Below, one piece after another: positions 1 through 9,269 of a DNA stretch of 64,000 bases; positions within the stretch are counted from its first letter, which is position 1; the number at the start of each line of letters is the position of its first letter. A program made the translations under genes and the position numbers. Origin of the DNA: Actinokineospora diospyrosa (lineage in GTDB: Bacteria; Actinomycetota; Actinomycetes; Mycobacteriales; Pseudonocardiaceae); contig NZ_JAMTCO010000009.1 in the NCBI RefSeq assembly GCF_024171925.1, positions 418,065 through 482,064 of the forward strand, read 5' to 3'. Below the pieces are notes generated by a model. The model did not search any database, had not been told where the DNA came from, and worked only from the letters and a program-made list of their open reading frames with translations.

Positions 1-2
1 AG

Positions 3-1463
3 CAGACGCGGACCCACTACGGGCGGGCCGGGCTCTCGCGCAAGGCCGTGGCGCAGTGGCTGCGCGAGGGCATGCTGGTGCCTTTGCTCGATGGTCTAGA
101 CGAAGTCGATCCCGCGCGGCGCGACGGGTGCTTGGCCGCGATCGCCGCGTTCGCCAACGACGCCGCGCACGCCGGGGTCGTGGTGACCAGTCGCGACGAG
201 CTCGACGGTCCCAGCGGGCTCGTCGGCCAGACCCGGATCGGCGAACTGCCGGACGAGGTGGTGCGCCGGTACCTGCGGCATGTCAACACCGAACACCTGG
301 CCCCCGAACACCTGGCCCCCGAACACCTCGCCGACGACGCGGAGTTCCGCGCGCTGCTGGCGACCCCGCTGATGCTCAGCACGGTGGGCGCGAACCTGCA
401 CGCGGTCGACCACGTCCGGCTCCCGACTACCGGCGACACCGAGCAAGCGCGCCGGGAACTCCTCGCCGCTTACGTCGCCGAGCTCCTGGCGCGGCCGCGG
501 GCGCCGTTGTCGCGCCTGCGCCGGTACGGGGCCGAGGCGATCCGCGCCTACCTCGCCCTCTTCGCCCGCAACACCGCGCCCGGCAGCGTGTTCTACCCCG
601 ACTTCATCGCCAGCCTCGCCGAGAACCCGGGACGCGTCCGCCAAGCGGTGCGCGTCGGCGCGGCGACCCTCACCGCCGCCACGACCTTCCTCGTCCTGGC
701 CACGGTGGCGATGCCCGACGCCATGGCCGACGACGGCTGGTCCGGCGGCCTGGTCATGAGCGCCATCTTCGCCGCCGTCGTGTACTTCAACCACGACCCG
801 CACGGCGCGCTGAGCACCCGGATCCGGTGGGCCATGGCGCCCGCCCGCGAGATGACCATGAAGTTCCTGGCCGGGGCGTGGGGACTCACCGGGATCCTGT
901 TGCTGGGCGCCGCGATCGGCTTCGTCCGCGACACGATCGACGACGGTCCGGTGCGCGCCTGGGAGTCCTGGGGGCTGCCCTTCCTCGGGATCTCGCCCCT
1001 GCAGCAGCTGATCACCGTCATCGCGCTCCCCGTGCTGATCGGCGCGCCCCTAGGATTCCTCGCGGGGTTGGTCGTCGGCCTCGCGGGCGCTCCGTCTGAG
1101 GCCCCCTCGCGTCCCATGGCCGCGACGCGGGCCTCGCGCGCCAACCTGTTCGCGGGCCTGGTCTTGGGCCCGGTTTGCGGTCTGCTGCTCGGTGCGGGCC
1201 TGGCCGCGCTGATCAACCCGCCGGACGCCTACGGCGGTGGGCTGCTGGCGGGGATCGTCTGCGGGAACCTGATCGCGCTGCGCTCCGGTGGTGCCGCGTA
1301 CATCGCCTACCTCGCGACCCGCACTTCCCTTTCCCGTCAAGGGGTTCTCCCGTGGCGACTGCTCGCTTTCCTCGCCCAGGCCACGGACCGGCTCCTGCTC
1401 CGCCGCGCGGGCGGCGGTTTCCTGTTCCCGCACCGTCTCATCCAGGAGTGCCTGGCCGGGTGA
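3..1463 (+). CDS. NACHT-type NTPase with C-terminal membrane segments (5' truncated by window)
   Basis: The reading frame is open from the window edge, so the N-terminus and the Walker A loop lie outside. The visible part (about 486 residues) starts near a Walker B motif of NACHT type, LLDGLDEVD, followed by VVVTSRDEL, which fits the sensor strand of STAND NTPases. The second half holds about six hydrophobic segments (roughly bases 655-1330). It ends with FLFPHRLIQECLAG, resembling the F-x-H-R-x-x-Q-E-x-x-A end of many NACHT proteins. NACHT NTPases act as ligand-triggered switches in signalling or phage defence; the ligand here is unknown. Downstream lies an independently expressed secreted protease with its own ribosome binding site. 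The family call is fairly firm, the function open. Confidence 0.72.
   Translation, partial: QTRTHYGRAGLSRKAVAQWLREGMLVPLLDGLDEVDPARRDGCLAAIAAFANDAAHAGVVVTSRDELDGPSGLVGQTRIGELPDEVVRRYLRHVNTEHLAPEHLAPEHLADDAEFRALLATPLMLSTVGANLHAVDHVRLPTTGDTEQARRELLAAYVAELLARPRAPLSRLRRYGAEAIRAYLALFARNTAPGSVFYPDFIASLAENPGRVRQAVRVGAATLTAATTFLVLATVAMPDAMADDGWSGGLVMSAIFAAVVYFNHDPHGALSTRIRWAMAPAREMTMKFLAGAWGLTGILLLGAAIGFVRDTIDDGPVRAWESWGLPFLGISPLQQLITVIALPVLIGAPLGFLAGLVVGLAGAPSEAPSRPMAATRASRANLFAGLVLGPVCGLLLGAGLAALINPPDAYGGGLLAGIVCGNLIALRSGGAAYIAYLATRTSLSRQGVLPWRLLAFLAQATDRLLLRRAGGGFLFPHRLIQECLAG
291..335 (+). repeat. 15-bp in-gene tandem repeat (EHLAP)
   Basis: Two perfect copies of gaacacctggccccc at 291-305 and 306-320 and a partial third at 321-335 encode EHLAP-EHLAP-EHLAD inside the NACHT-type gene. 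The unit is a multiple of three, so copy-number change would keep the frame. Confidence 0.9.
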
Positions 1464-1685
1464 TTGTCCGGTTCACTCACCAGGCGGTGCTGTTCACAAC
1501 GCGGTGAACGGGCCAGGAATGTTGTCCGGCGCGCGATCCCGGCCCGGTGGCGGGCGGTGAACGCTCACAGGCCGCCGCTTGGCAACGGGCGGGCGTTGTC
1601 CCCGGTGGGTGGGCGCGCGACGGTGGGGGAGTCCGCCGTCCGGCCGCGGCGGACCGGAAGTCCTTCCCCTGCAAGGAGAACACTC

Positions 1686-2345
1686 GTGAATCGAACATTC
1701 CTCCGGCGCGGCCTGCCGTGCGCGGTGGCCGCGGTGCTCGCCGTCGTGGTGACACCGTCGCACGCGGTCGCCACCGGGTTCACCGCGCCGCACGGGCTGA
1801 TCGGGTCCGCCGACAACGCCGTGGTCCGCGAGATCGCGCCCGTCCGTTCCGCCATCAGCGCCCCCGCCGCGGCGAAGAAGCTCAACTACACCCAGCAGGT
1901 GCAGCAACAGGACCAGTGGTGCTGGGCGGCGACCGGGTCCAGCATCGAGCGGACCCTCGGCTCCACCGTGTCGCAGCAGTCGTTCTGCGCGGCGGGCAAG
2001 GGGTCCGGCGGGTACTGCCGCAACGAGGCGGCCGAGATCTACGAGATCGTCCGCGGCTTCCGGGGCACCGGGTTCAGCGCCCAGGACGCCAACGGGACGA
2101 TCAGCTACGCCTCGATCACCAAGCAGATCGACGCGGGCATCCCGCACCTCACCGGCATCTACTGGACCTCCGGCGGCGGGCACGCCGAGGTGATCTACGG
2201 CTACGACTCGACCAACAAGACCATCATGGTCGGTGACCCGTGGCCGACCTACCAGCGGTACCAGACCTGGTCCTACAACCGGTACCTCAGCAACGGCCAG
2301 TTCCGCTGGGGCGACACCATCGTCAACATCACGAAGGCGGGGTAG
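1686..2345 (+). CDS. Secreted papain-like cysteine protease (C39/C70-like)
   Basis: A 219-residue protein. The GTG start at 1686 is chosen because AAGGAG at 1673-1678 sits 7 bases upstream and the protein then begins with a clean signal peptide (VNRTFLRRGL, a hydrophobic stretch, then SHAVA). The mature part carries QQQDQWCWAA with the presumed nucleophile Cys79, the usual Q-x(n)-W-C-W-A-A signature of the AvrRpt2/C70-like papain fold. A His follows in GGGHAEVIYGYD and an Asp/Asn region in MVGDPWP, so a Cys-His-Asp type triad is plausible. An extra Cys pair (SFCAAGKGSGGYC) may form a disulfide. The short membrane-anchored protein that follows 3 bases later is probably co-transcribed. The substrate is unknown. 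Confidence 0.85.
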   Translation: MNRTFLRRGLPCAVAAVLAVVVTPSHAVATGFTAPHGLIGSADNAVVREIAPVRSAISAPAAAKKLNYTQQVQQQDQWCWAATGSSIERTLGSTVSQQSFCAAGKGSGGYCRNEAAEIYEIVRGFRGTGFSAQDANGTISYASITKQIDAGIPHLTGIYWTSGGGHAEVIYGYDSTNKTIMVGDPWPTYQRYQTWSYNRYLSNGQFRWGDTIVNITKAG

Positions 2346-2348
2346 GAC

Positions 2349-3035
2349 GTGGTCGTGGCCTGCCGGATGGTGCTCGCCTTGGTCTTGGCGCTCTTCCTCG
2401 CCACGCCCGCCGCGGCGCGCGCCCCGGTGCCCCCGCCGCCGGACCTGACCGCGGCGCTCGACGCCGCCAGGACCCCGGCCGCGATCAGCATGGCGCGGAC
2501 CAACCTCCGGCAGGTCCACGGCACCGAGCCGACCACCATCAGCATCGCCGACCGCGGGATCCCCGCCTACGTCCTGAACCCCGACTTCGTGCGCGGCGTC
2601 CCCGGCGCCCCGGCCGGTGTCCTGCAGTACATCGCGGTGACCGCCACCGCAGGCTCCGGCGACCGGGTGACCCTGCGCGCCAGCCAAGACCCCACCGGCG
2701 CCTGGGGAGTCGACAGCGCCTTCTCCGGCAACGACGAGGAAGTGCTCAGCGCGCGGCTGGCCCCCGGCTCGGTCTTGCTCAACGAACCGCAGATCAACGG
2801 TTGGTACGAGCTCAAGCCCGCGGGCGTCGTCCTGCTCCAGGCCAGCCTGCCGCAATCCCCGGTGGGCACCCTGATCCCGCTCGCCGACTACCAGACCCAG
2901 GTCGGCACCCGCTACGGCGAAACGCTTTCCCCCAAGCCCCCACCCGCCGAGTCATCCTGGACGGCCCCTGTCGTCGTCACCGCCGCTGCTCTCTTGGTTG
3001 CCTTCGTCCTCTTTAGACGTTTGAGGTCTGCATAG
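2349..3035 (+). CDS. Exported protein with C-terminal membrane anchor, unknown function
   Basis: A 228-residue protein starting at GTG 2349, just after the protease stop. It has a signal peptide (CRMVLALVLALFLATPAAARA), an Ala/Pro-rich middle and a region without recognisable catalytic motifs. A single C-terminal membrane helix (APVVVTAAALLVAFVLF) followed by RRLRSA gives a type I membrane topology. The spacing to the papain-like protease gene suggests one transcript, so it could be the partner, inhibitor or processing target of that protease, but nothing in the sequence proves this. No family was recognised. Confidence 0.7.
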   Translation: MVVACRMVLALVLALFLATPAAARAPVPPPPDLTAALDAARTPAAISMARTNLRQVHGTEPTTISIADRGIPAYVLNPDFVRGVPGAPAGVLQYIAVTATAGSGDRVTLRASQDPTGAWGVDSAFSGNDEEVLSARLAPGSVLLNEPQINGWYELKPAGVVLLQASLPQSPVGTLIPLADYQTQVGTRYGETLSPKPPPAESSWTAPVVVTAAALLVAFVLFRRLRSA

Positions 3036-3219
3036 GTCTCACCGGGTCGAACGCGCGGGCAACCGGCTCGATCTCGGCCAACCCCTGCGCTGGAACCCTG
3101 GCGCACCATCGCCTCCACGTCCAACCCCGACGCGCCATCCGGCTGTTCGCGCGGGATGTCCGCGTGCCCGGCGTACCGCGTGGTCCCGGTGAGAACATGC
3201 ACCACCATTTAGAACAACG

Positions 3220-5432
3220 TCACGTCGGGCCTGGGCCGCCACGGTACATGTCCACCGTGGTCGCGAGGAGATCGAGCTGGCGCTGAACCCGCTCCACGTC
3301 AGCGTCACGGCCCTGTTCCCGGTACAACCGCAGTGCCTCCCGCCAAACCTCGCGCGCCTGCGCGTGTTGTCCGAGCGCGGCATGGGGGTGGCCCACGTTG
3401 TCGAGAGTGCCTGCGATCTGGTAGCTCTGGCCGTCTGCCCGGAGCAGGGTGAGCGAGCGGTGGTAGTACTCGACGGCTCGCCTGTCGTCGCCGGTGCTGT
3501 GGGCGATGAACCCCAGGCTGTCCAGGGCGGCCGCTTCGCCGTCGTGGTCGTGGTGGTGCTGGTGCGAGGTGAGCGCGGCCTGGCAGTGCTCGCGCGCGGT
3601 GTCGAAGTCACCCAGGCGCGCGGCGAACCAGCCCACCGCGTTGAGCGCGTCGGCCTCCCAATCCGACTGGTCGAGAGTTCGGTAGAGGTCGAGGGCGCGC
3701 ACGGCGTGGTCCAAGGCCGCCGGTTGTCCCCCCGCCGTCCCCAGTCGGCCGCGAGCACCTGGTGCGTGTGCGCCTGTTCAGCGGCGTCGTGTTGGCGCAC
3801 GGCCAGGACGAGGGCCTGGTCCAGGTGTTCTGTCGCCTCCTCGTGCAGGTTCAGCCGCGAGCAGACGCGGCCGAGGAGCTGATGGGTGTGGATGCGGGCG
3901 GCGGGGTCGGGCAGGTGGGCGGCGGCCTCCAGCGCGGCTCGCCACGCGTCGAGCGCGTCGCGTCGCGCCCCCTGCCGGATGAGGAAGGTGTCCAACGCCC
4001 AGGCGAGGTACCAGACGACGTGGTGGCGGCCGAGGGCGACGGCGGCACGCTGGGTGGCGAGGAGGTTCGCTTGCTCGGCCGCCAACCAGGCCGTCGCGGC
4101 CGCGGCGTCGGGCAACGCGTGCGGGCGGACACCGTCCACCGGCGGATCCGGTCGCAGCAGCGGGCGGTAGGGGGCCAAGAGGCGGTCAGCGGTGTGCGCG
4201 GTGTGCAGGTAGAAGTCCATTGCCCGCGCCGTAGCCCGTGCTCGCAGTTCGTCGGGCAGGTCGGTCGTCGCGGCGTAGTCGCGGACTAGATCGTGCATCA
4301 CGTAGCGTCCGAGGGGTCGGTGTTCGATCAGGGACGCTTCCGCCAAGGCGGACAGCGCCGCTCGGGTGCGATCCGGCGATCGGGCCATGAGGGCGGCCAC
4401 GGCGGGCAGGGTGGTGTCCAAGCCCGGGGCGATGCCCAGCAACCCGAACAGAGTGCGTTGCTCGTCGGTCAGGTGGTGCAGGGACCAGGACAGGACGGTG
4501 GGCAGGCTGGCGTCGGGATCAGCGGAGTCCAAGGCGCCCAGGCCGAAGTCGCGCAGTTCAGTGACCAGATCACCGAGCAGAGCGGGATGGGTGCGGATGC
4601 GCGCGGCGATCAAGCCGAGTGCCAGTGGGAGCCCACCGCACAGACCGACCAACTCGGTGATCAGCCGCTCGGACTCGGGGGTGTTGTCGTCGAGAGCGGC
4701 CGCGAGCAGGGTGCGGGCTTCGTCGTCGGTGAGCACGTCGACGCGAACGGGATGGGCGCTGTGGCGAGCGATGAGGCTGCGGAGCCGGTCGCGGCTGGTG
4801 ATCAGGACGGTGCAGGTGTCGCCACCGGGCAGGAGCGGGACGACCTGGTCGGGTGCGGCCGCGTTGTCGAGCAGGATGAGCTTCCGCTTGCCAGTGGTGT
4901 GGGTGCGGTACAGGGCGGCTCGGGCGTCGAGGTCCGCGGGGTGGTGGTCGCGGTCGACGCCGAGTGCGGCCAGGAAGTCGCCCAGCACGTCGGCGGCGTC
5001 GCGGGGTTCGCCGGGGCTGAAACCGCGCAGGTCGACGGCGAGTTGCCCGTCGGGGAAGTGGGCGAGGTTGCGGTGGGCCCAGGCCAAGGCGAGTCAGGTC
5101 TTGCCGATGCCGCCGGTGCCGCCGATCGCGGAGATCACCACCGTCTCGGCCTCCCGCTCCCGATCGGGTGTGGCGCGGCGGTCGAGTTCGGCCAGGAGGT
5201 CGAGGCGACCGACGAACCCCCGGGGTGCCGAGGGCAACTGCCGTGGCAGCGGTGGGACGGGCGGAGCGGGGTGGGTATGGAACTCGACGGTCCCGATTGT
5301 GTGAGCCTGTACCGCGTGCGCCACGGTCGTGGCGATCACCGCGTTCCGCACCTCGACCGCGACTCCCGGCGGCTGTCCGGCCGCCTTGGTCGCGTCATCG
5401 CTGTGCTCCCTGTGCTGGCCCTCGACCGCCAC
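3220..5432 (-). pseudogene. Broken NB-ARC/TPR STAND regulator (AfsR-like without DNA-binding domain)
   Basis: Three collinear pieces on the minus strand make one protein. The first is an N-terminal part (GTG 5432, with GGAGGT upstream) ending in GGTGGIGKT. The second is an NB-ARC part with KRKLILLDN, TCTVLITSRDR, GGLPLALGLIAARI and MHDLVRDYA motifs. The third is a TPR tail ending at 3220. Two lesions break it. An in-frame TGA at 5094-5096 follows Walker A exactly where relatives usually have Trp (GKTWLAL). A frameshift lies at a six-base C run at 3728-3733 (G6 on the coding strand); one extra G would read RRGGQPAALDHAVRALDL straight into the second TPR frame. Such proteins are usually transcriptional or signalling switches. 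Either this is a true pseudogene or one or both lesions are sequence errors. Confidence 0.82.
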
Positions 5433-5624
5433 CGCCCACCTCCGCTGCCCTGGAGGGCCCTGACACTACGAGTCGATCACCAACCCGTCCCGGACATCGA
5501 ACGCCCACCACCCGCACGGACGCGTTCGCCGGATGTCACCCGCCGCTGGTCCTGGGGGCGGGCCCGACCCAGAACGTTGGCCGTGCGCGGGTGTATCGAG
5601 ACGTGGTCGGGGTTGCGGGGCGGG

Positions 5625-6056
5625 CTAGTTGACCTTGTCCCCGTACACGTGGTCCACCGTCATCGTCATCAGGACCCGGCGGTCGGACACCATGACCGCG
5701 CGGTATTCGGCCCAGTCCGGGTGTTCCCCGGCCGCCAGCCGGTAGTAGGCCACGAGGGCGTCCACCTCCGGGCCGCCGGGGTCGGTCCCCGGCCCGACCA
5801 GGGTCGCCACCCCCTCCGCGGTCGCCCACGACCAGCCGTCCGCGCTGGTGACCTGCAGCGTCGCCCGCGGGTCGCGGCGGAGGTTGACCGTCTTCGCCCG
5901 GCCCTCGGTCATCGACACGTGGATGACCCCCGCCGCCGGGTCGTAGAAGGGCATGACCGGGGACAGTTGCGGGCGGCCGTCGGACTTGATGGTGGCCAGG
6001 ACGCCGAGCCTGCTGGTGGCGAGCAGGTCACGGGGGTCGAACCGGGTGGTCGTCAT
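5625..6056 (-). CDS. PPOX-class (F420/FMN-binding split barrel) oxidoreductase
   Basis: A 143-residue protein, the usual length for the small pyridoxamine-phosphate-oxidase-like family that binds F420 or FMN. It opens with MTTTRFDPRDLLATSRLGVLATIKSDGRPQLSPVMPFYD. The motif LATIKSDGRPQLSPV and the later TVNLRRDPRATLQV and WATAEGVATLVG are the strands and cofactor-phosphate contacts typical of F420-dependent PPOX proteins. The ATG at 6056 is preferred because the similarity begins there; an upstream in-frame codon at 6110 would add 18 unconserved residues. It diverges from the kinase gene that starts 69 bases away. The physiological substrate is unknown. Confidence 0.85.
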   Translation of the reverse strand: MTTTRFDPRDLLATSRLGVLATIKSDGRPQLSPVMPFYDPAAGVIHVSMTEGRAKTVNLRRDPRATLQVTSADGWSWATAEGVATLVGPGTDPGGPEVDALVAYYRLAAGEHPDWAEYRAVMVSDRRVLMTMTVDHVYGDKVN

Positions 6057-6124
6057 GTAGGTGAGCAAGTCCGGGCGCGCGGGGGCTATTCCCCGGCACT
6101 TGATCAACAAGGCATGCTGGACCG

Positions 6125-7321
6125 ATGGCTGAACGCGTGCTGGCCGAGCGGTACCGCCTCGACGGCGTGTTGGGTGTCGGCGGGGTGGCGCGGGTCTACC
6201 TGGGCACGGATCTGCGGCTGGGCCGCGCCGTCGCGGTCAAGGTGTTCCGCGCGGACTCCGACGACGAGCAGGTGCGGCGGTTCGAGACCGAGGTGCGCAT
6301 CCTCGCCGGGCTGGAGCACCCCGCGCTCGTGCCCATCCACGACTCCGGCGTCCACGACGGGCACCCGTTCCTGGTGTTGCGCCTGGTCGAGGGCAGCACG
6401 CTGCGGCGGGAGATCGAGAACGGCCCGCTGCCGCTCGAGCGGGTCCGCGCGCTGGGCGCCCGGCTGGCGACCGCGCTCGCCCACGTGCACGGCCACGGCG
6501 TGGTCCACCGGGACGTGAAGCCGTCCAACATCCTGCTCGACGGGCGGGGGGAGGCGGTGCTGGCCGACTTCGGGCTGGCCCGGCTGGTCGACTCACCCCG
6601 GCTGACCAGCAGCGACCGGATGACCGGCACCGCGGCCTACCTCGCGCCCGAGCAGGTCACCGGCGCCGAGGTCGGCTTCCCCGCTGACGTCTACGCGCTG
6701 GGCCTGGTGCTGCTGGAGTGCCTCACCGGCACCCGGGAGTACGAGGGCGGCGGCGTGGAGACGGCCCTCGCCCGCCTCCACCGCCCGCCGCGGGTACCCC
6801 GGGACCTACCGGACGAGCTCGTCCGGTTGCTGCTGCTGATGACCGCCCTACCCGCGCGCCGACGGCCCACCGCGGCCAAGTGCGCCCAGCTGCTGGCCGC
6901 CGCCCCGCCCACCGACCCGGTTCGACCGCGCCGCCGGTGGGCACCGCTGGTCGGGGCCTCGGCCGTGGTGGTCGTCGCGGCGATCTGCTGGGCGTCCACC
7001 GCCGACACGACCCTGCGGCAGCCCGCGGCACCCGCGGGCCCACCCATCCCCACCGCGACCCCGACCACCCAGCCCACGGACGCCACGTGGCAACCGCCCA
7101 CCGAGCAGGCGCCCACGACGGAGCGGCCGCTCACGACCGACCAGGAGCCCGCGGTCGAGCAACCGCCCACGTCCGACCAGGCGACCACGACCGATCAGAC
7201 AACTACAGCCGACCAGGCGACCACGGCCGAGCGCCCCGCGGTCACACCCGCGAGCGCCCCGCCGCCGCTACCCGATCGCGCGGACAAACCGGCCAAGAAG
7301 CCCAAGCACAAGGACGGCTGA
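6125..7321 (+). CDS. Membrane Ser/Thr protein kinase (Hanks/PknB type)
   Basis: A 398-residue protein. The kinase domain (about residues 1-260) has a glycine loop LGVGGVARVY, catalytic Lys in VAVKVF, HRDVKPSNILL, DFGLARLV and a TGTAAYLAPEQ activation segment/APE motif. All catalytic residues are present. A single membrane helix follows (about residues 272-290). The extracytoplasmic tail has no PASTA domain but is Thr/Gln/Pro-rich with repeats such as TTDQ, TADQATT and TSDQATT, then ends PAKKPKHKDG. Such a low-complexity tail may span the wall rather than bind a ligand. It is probably monocistronic, with convergent transcription against the chemotaxis receptor 8 bases downstream. Confidence 0.92.
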   Translation: MAERVLAERYRLDGVLGVGGVARVYLGTDLRLGRAVAVKVFRADSDDEQVRRFETEVRILAGLEHPALVPIHDSGVHDGHPFLVLRLVEGSTLRREIENGPLPLERVRALGARLATALAHVHGHGVVHRDVKPSNILLDGRGEAVLADFGLARLVDSPRLTSSDRMTGTAAYLAPEQVTGAEVGFPADVYALGLVLLECLTGTREYEGGGVETALARLHRPPRVPRDLPDELVRLLLLMTALPARRRPTAAKCAQLLAAAPPTDPVRPRRRWAPLVGASAVVVVAAICWASTADTTLRQPAAPAGPPIPTATPTTQPTDATWQPPTEQAPTTERPLTTDQEPAVEQPPTSDQATTTDQTTTADQATTAERPAVTPASAPPPLPDRADKPAKKPKHKDG

Positions 7322-7329
7322 CCCGTCGG

Positions 7330-8649
7330 TCAGTCCAGGACGGACGCGGAGAGCTGGTCGAGCCCGGCCAGCACCTCGCGCGCGGCCTTCGTGGCCCGCG
7401 ACAGCTGGTCGGTGACCTCGGTGAGGACCTGAGACTGCTGCTCCACCGCGCTCGCGATGTCCAACTGGGTGTCACGCACGGTGTCGATGACCGCGATCGT
7501 GGAGTCGAAACTGCGGGTGACCTCACCCGTGGAGGTGACGATGGTGTTGATGACGCCCTCGACCCGGCCGACCGACGACGAGGTGGCGTTGGCCAGCGCC
7601 CGCACCTCGTTCGCCACGACCGCGAAACCCTTGCCCATCTCACCAGCGCGGGCCGCCTCGATGGCCGCGTTGAGCGAGAGCAGGTTGGTCTGCTCGGCGA
7701 GATCGGCGATCATGCCGTTGACGTCGGCGATCTCGCCGACCGACTGCTCGAGCCTGGTGACCTGGCCCGCCGAGTGCCGGGCGGTGCTCTGCCCCTCACC
7801 CGCGGTGGCCGCGGCGTCCACGGCGCGCCGGGCGATCTCCTGGATCGCGGTGGACAGCGTCGCGAGCTCGGCGTCGACCACGGCGACCGCGTCGATCGCG
7901 GCCCGCGCCCCCACCCCGATCGCGGCGGCGTCGCTGGCGAGCCGGGCACCGCGCTCGGCGATGCGGGTCGCGCGCTGCTGCTCGACCTCCGCGGCCCGCG
8001 CCTTGGCCTCGACCTCGGCCGCCTGCAGGTCCTCGCGCTCGCGCTGGGTGCGCGCCGCCAGCTCCTGCGCCTCGCGCTCGGTGAGCTCGGCGAAGTGCCA
8101 GAACGAGATGATCCCGATGGACTCCAGGATCGCCAGCCCGGCGTGCACGGCCACCATGACCATGGCCTCACCCACCGACATCGACACCGCCATCGGCATC
8201 CCGGCGCCCATGTCCATGTGCGACATCCCGAACACCGCCTCCGGAGCGACGATCCCGAGCAGCCCGTGGTGCAGGATGATGATGACCACGGCGATCACCA
8301 GCGGTTCCCACTGCTGGTAGAGCGCCACGAAGGCCAGGATCGCGTAGAGGTGGATGTGCGCGGCCATCTCGCCGCCCGAGAGCTCGATCGCCACGAACGT
8401 GCTGGCGATGAGCCCGATGCTGGTCAGGTTCGCCTTGTGCCTGTGCACGGAGCTCAGCGCGGCCAGCGCGGCGAACAGCCCGACCCCCAGCGGCAGCACC
8501 CACGCCTCCCACAGGGGGCGCGGCCCGAGCAGCCCGAGCACCGCCAAGGCGGGCACGTGCAGCCAGAGCAAGACGGTGACGATCCGGTGGCGGGCCGCCC
8601 AGGACTCGGCGGTCAGCTGAGCCCCGCGGGGCAGGCGCAATGAACTCAC
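7330..8649 (-). CDS. Methyl-accepting chemotaxis protein
   Basis: A 439-residue receptor from GTG 8649. The first about 185 residues contain five or six hydrophobic helices with short loops, so sensing is within or close to the membrane. One loop is strikingly rich in Met and His ([16 protein letters not shown]). No HAMP domain was seen. The cytoplasmic part is a coiled coil with the near-invariant hairpin tip [20 protein letters not shown], then [12 protein letters not shown], which contacts CheA and CheW. It ends without a CheR-binding pentapeptide. No other che genes lie in the window. Its presence suggests a motile stage or a non-flagellar role for the signalling array. Confidence 0.9.
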   Translation of the reverse strand: MSSLRLPRGAQLTAESWAARHRIVTVLLWLHVPALAVLGLLGPRPLWEAWVLPLGVGLFAALAALSSVHRHKANLTSIGLIASTFVAIELSGGEMAAHIHLYAILAFVALYQQWEPLVIAVVIIILHHGLLGIVAPEAVFGMSHMDMGAGMPMAVSMSVGEAMVMVAVHAGLAILESIGIISFWHFAELTEREAQELAARTQREREDLQAAEVEAKARAAEVEQQRATRIAERGARLASDAAAIGVGARAAIDAVAVVDAELATLSTAIQEIARRAVDAAATAGEGQSTARHSAGQVTRLEQSVGEIADVNGMIADLAEQTNLLSLNAAIEAARAGEMGKGFAVVANEVRALANATSSSVGRVEGVINTIVTSTGEVTRSFDSTIAVIDTVRDTQLDIASAVEQQSQVLTEVTDQLSRATKAAREVLAGLDQLSASVLD

Positions 8650-8798
8650 GACGGCACATTTCGGCAGCTAGACCCCCCACGTGAGCTCTTCCCGCCGCGC
8701 CTCCGGGTGAAGCACGCTGCATCTCGCCGACCTGGCGGTTCGTCCGGAGTACTGCTGACCCCGGCCGTGCCCGCTGCTGCTGATCTTGCTGTGAGGTA

Positions 8799-8906
8799 GT
8801 TGTCCACAACCGGCTCGCCCACCCACAGGCTCCCTTCGCTGCTGCCGCTCCACCGGCCCCCCTCGGTAGGCTGTACATCGGGGGCCGCTTGATTTAGATG
8901 ATCTTG
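8799..8906 (+). repeat. Dispersed intergenic element, copy 1 (paired DnaA-box-like motifs)
   Basis: It contains TTGTCCACA (8800-8808), a second CCACAGG exactly 19 bases after the first CCACAAC, then GGTAGGCTGTACATCGGGGG (8876-8885 region) and GATCTTG at 8900-8906. The same order and spacing recur in copies 2 and 3. Confidence 0.75.
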
Positions 8907-8928
8907 TGGTGCACCGGGGCCAGCCAGG

Positions 8929-9036
8929 CCATCCACAACGCACCCCCTTGTCCACAGGTCGCTGCTCGCTCCTCCCGCTGTGTCGGGACGCGTCGGTAAG
9001 CTGTGTATTTGGGGGCTTTCGATCAGATTGATCTTG
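8929..9036 (+). repeat. Dispersed intergenic element, copy 2
   Basis: CCACAAC at 8933 is followed 19 bases on by CCACAGG, here within a perfect TTGTCCACA at 8948-8956. Then come GGTAAGCTGTGTATTTGGGG and GATCTTG at 9030-9036, 97 bases after the first motif. It is a direct repeat of copy 1. Confidence 0.75.
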
Positions 9037-9269
9037 GCGCATGCCGTGGCCGGGATACGCGGCAAGGGATTTCCGCCACCGCGCAGGACCGCCGGTCGAT
9101 GCACCCACCGCGCAACGCCTCCGCAACCCTCTGTCCACAGTGTTCAATGGTCGTTTCGAGCGCGAGCCATCCAGAGCGGCGTCCGTGACCTGTCGATGCC
9201 GCGACCATTCGGCGCAACGCCGCCCGGGTGCGATGTGTCAACCGGGCATTTGGGAGGTATGTAGCGCCT

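Larger units (their letters stand above)
8650..9269. other. Intergenic region with two DnaA-box-bearing repeats
   Basis: No credible gene was found in this 620-base stretch between the receptor and the DUF1206 gene. Short open frames lack initiation signals and codon bias. It holds the two direct copies of the dispersed element listed separately, 129 bases apart, and the ribosome binding site of the next gene (GGGAGGT at 9252-9258). Confidence 0.75.

Noticed and set aside
5168..5632. Open frame on the plus strand opposite the start of the STAND pseudogene
   Set aside because: Low-complexity Arg/Pro translation without initiation signal; the minus strand carries the NB-ARC homology.
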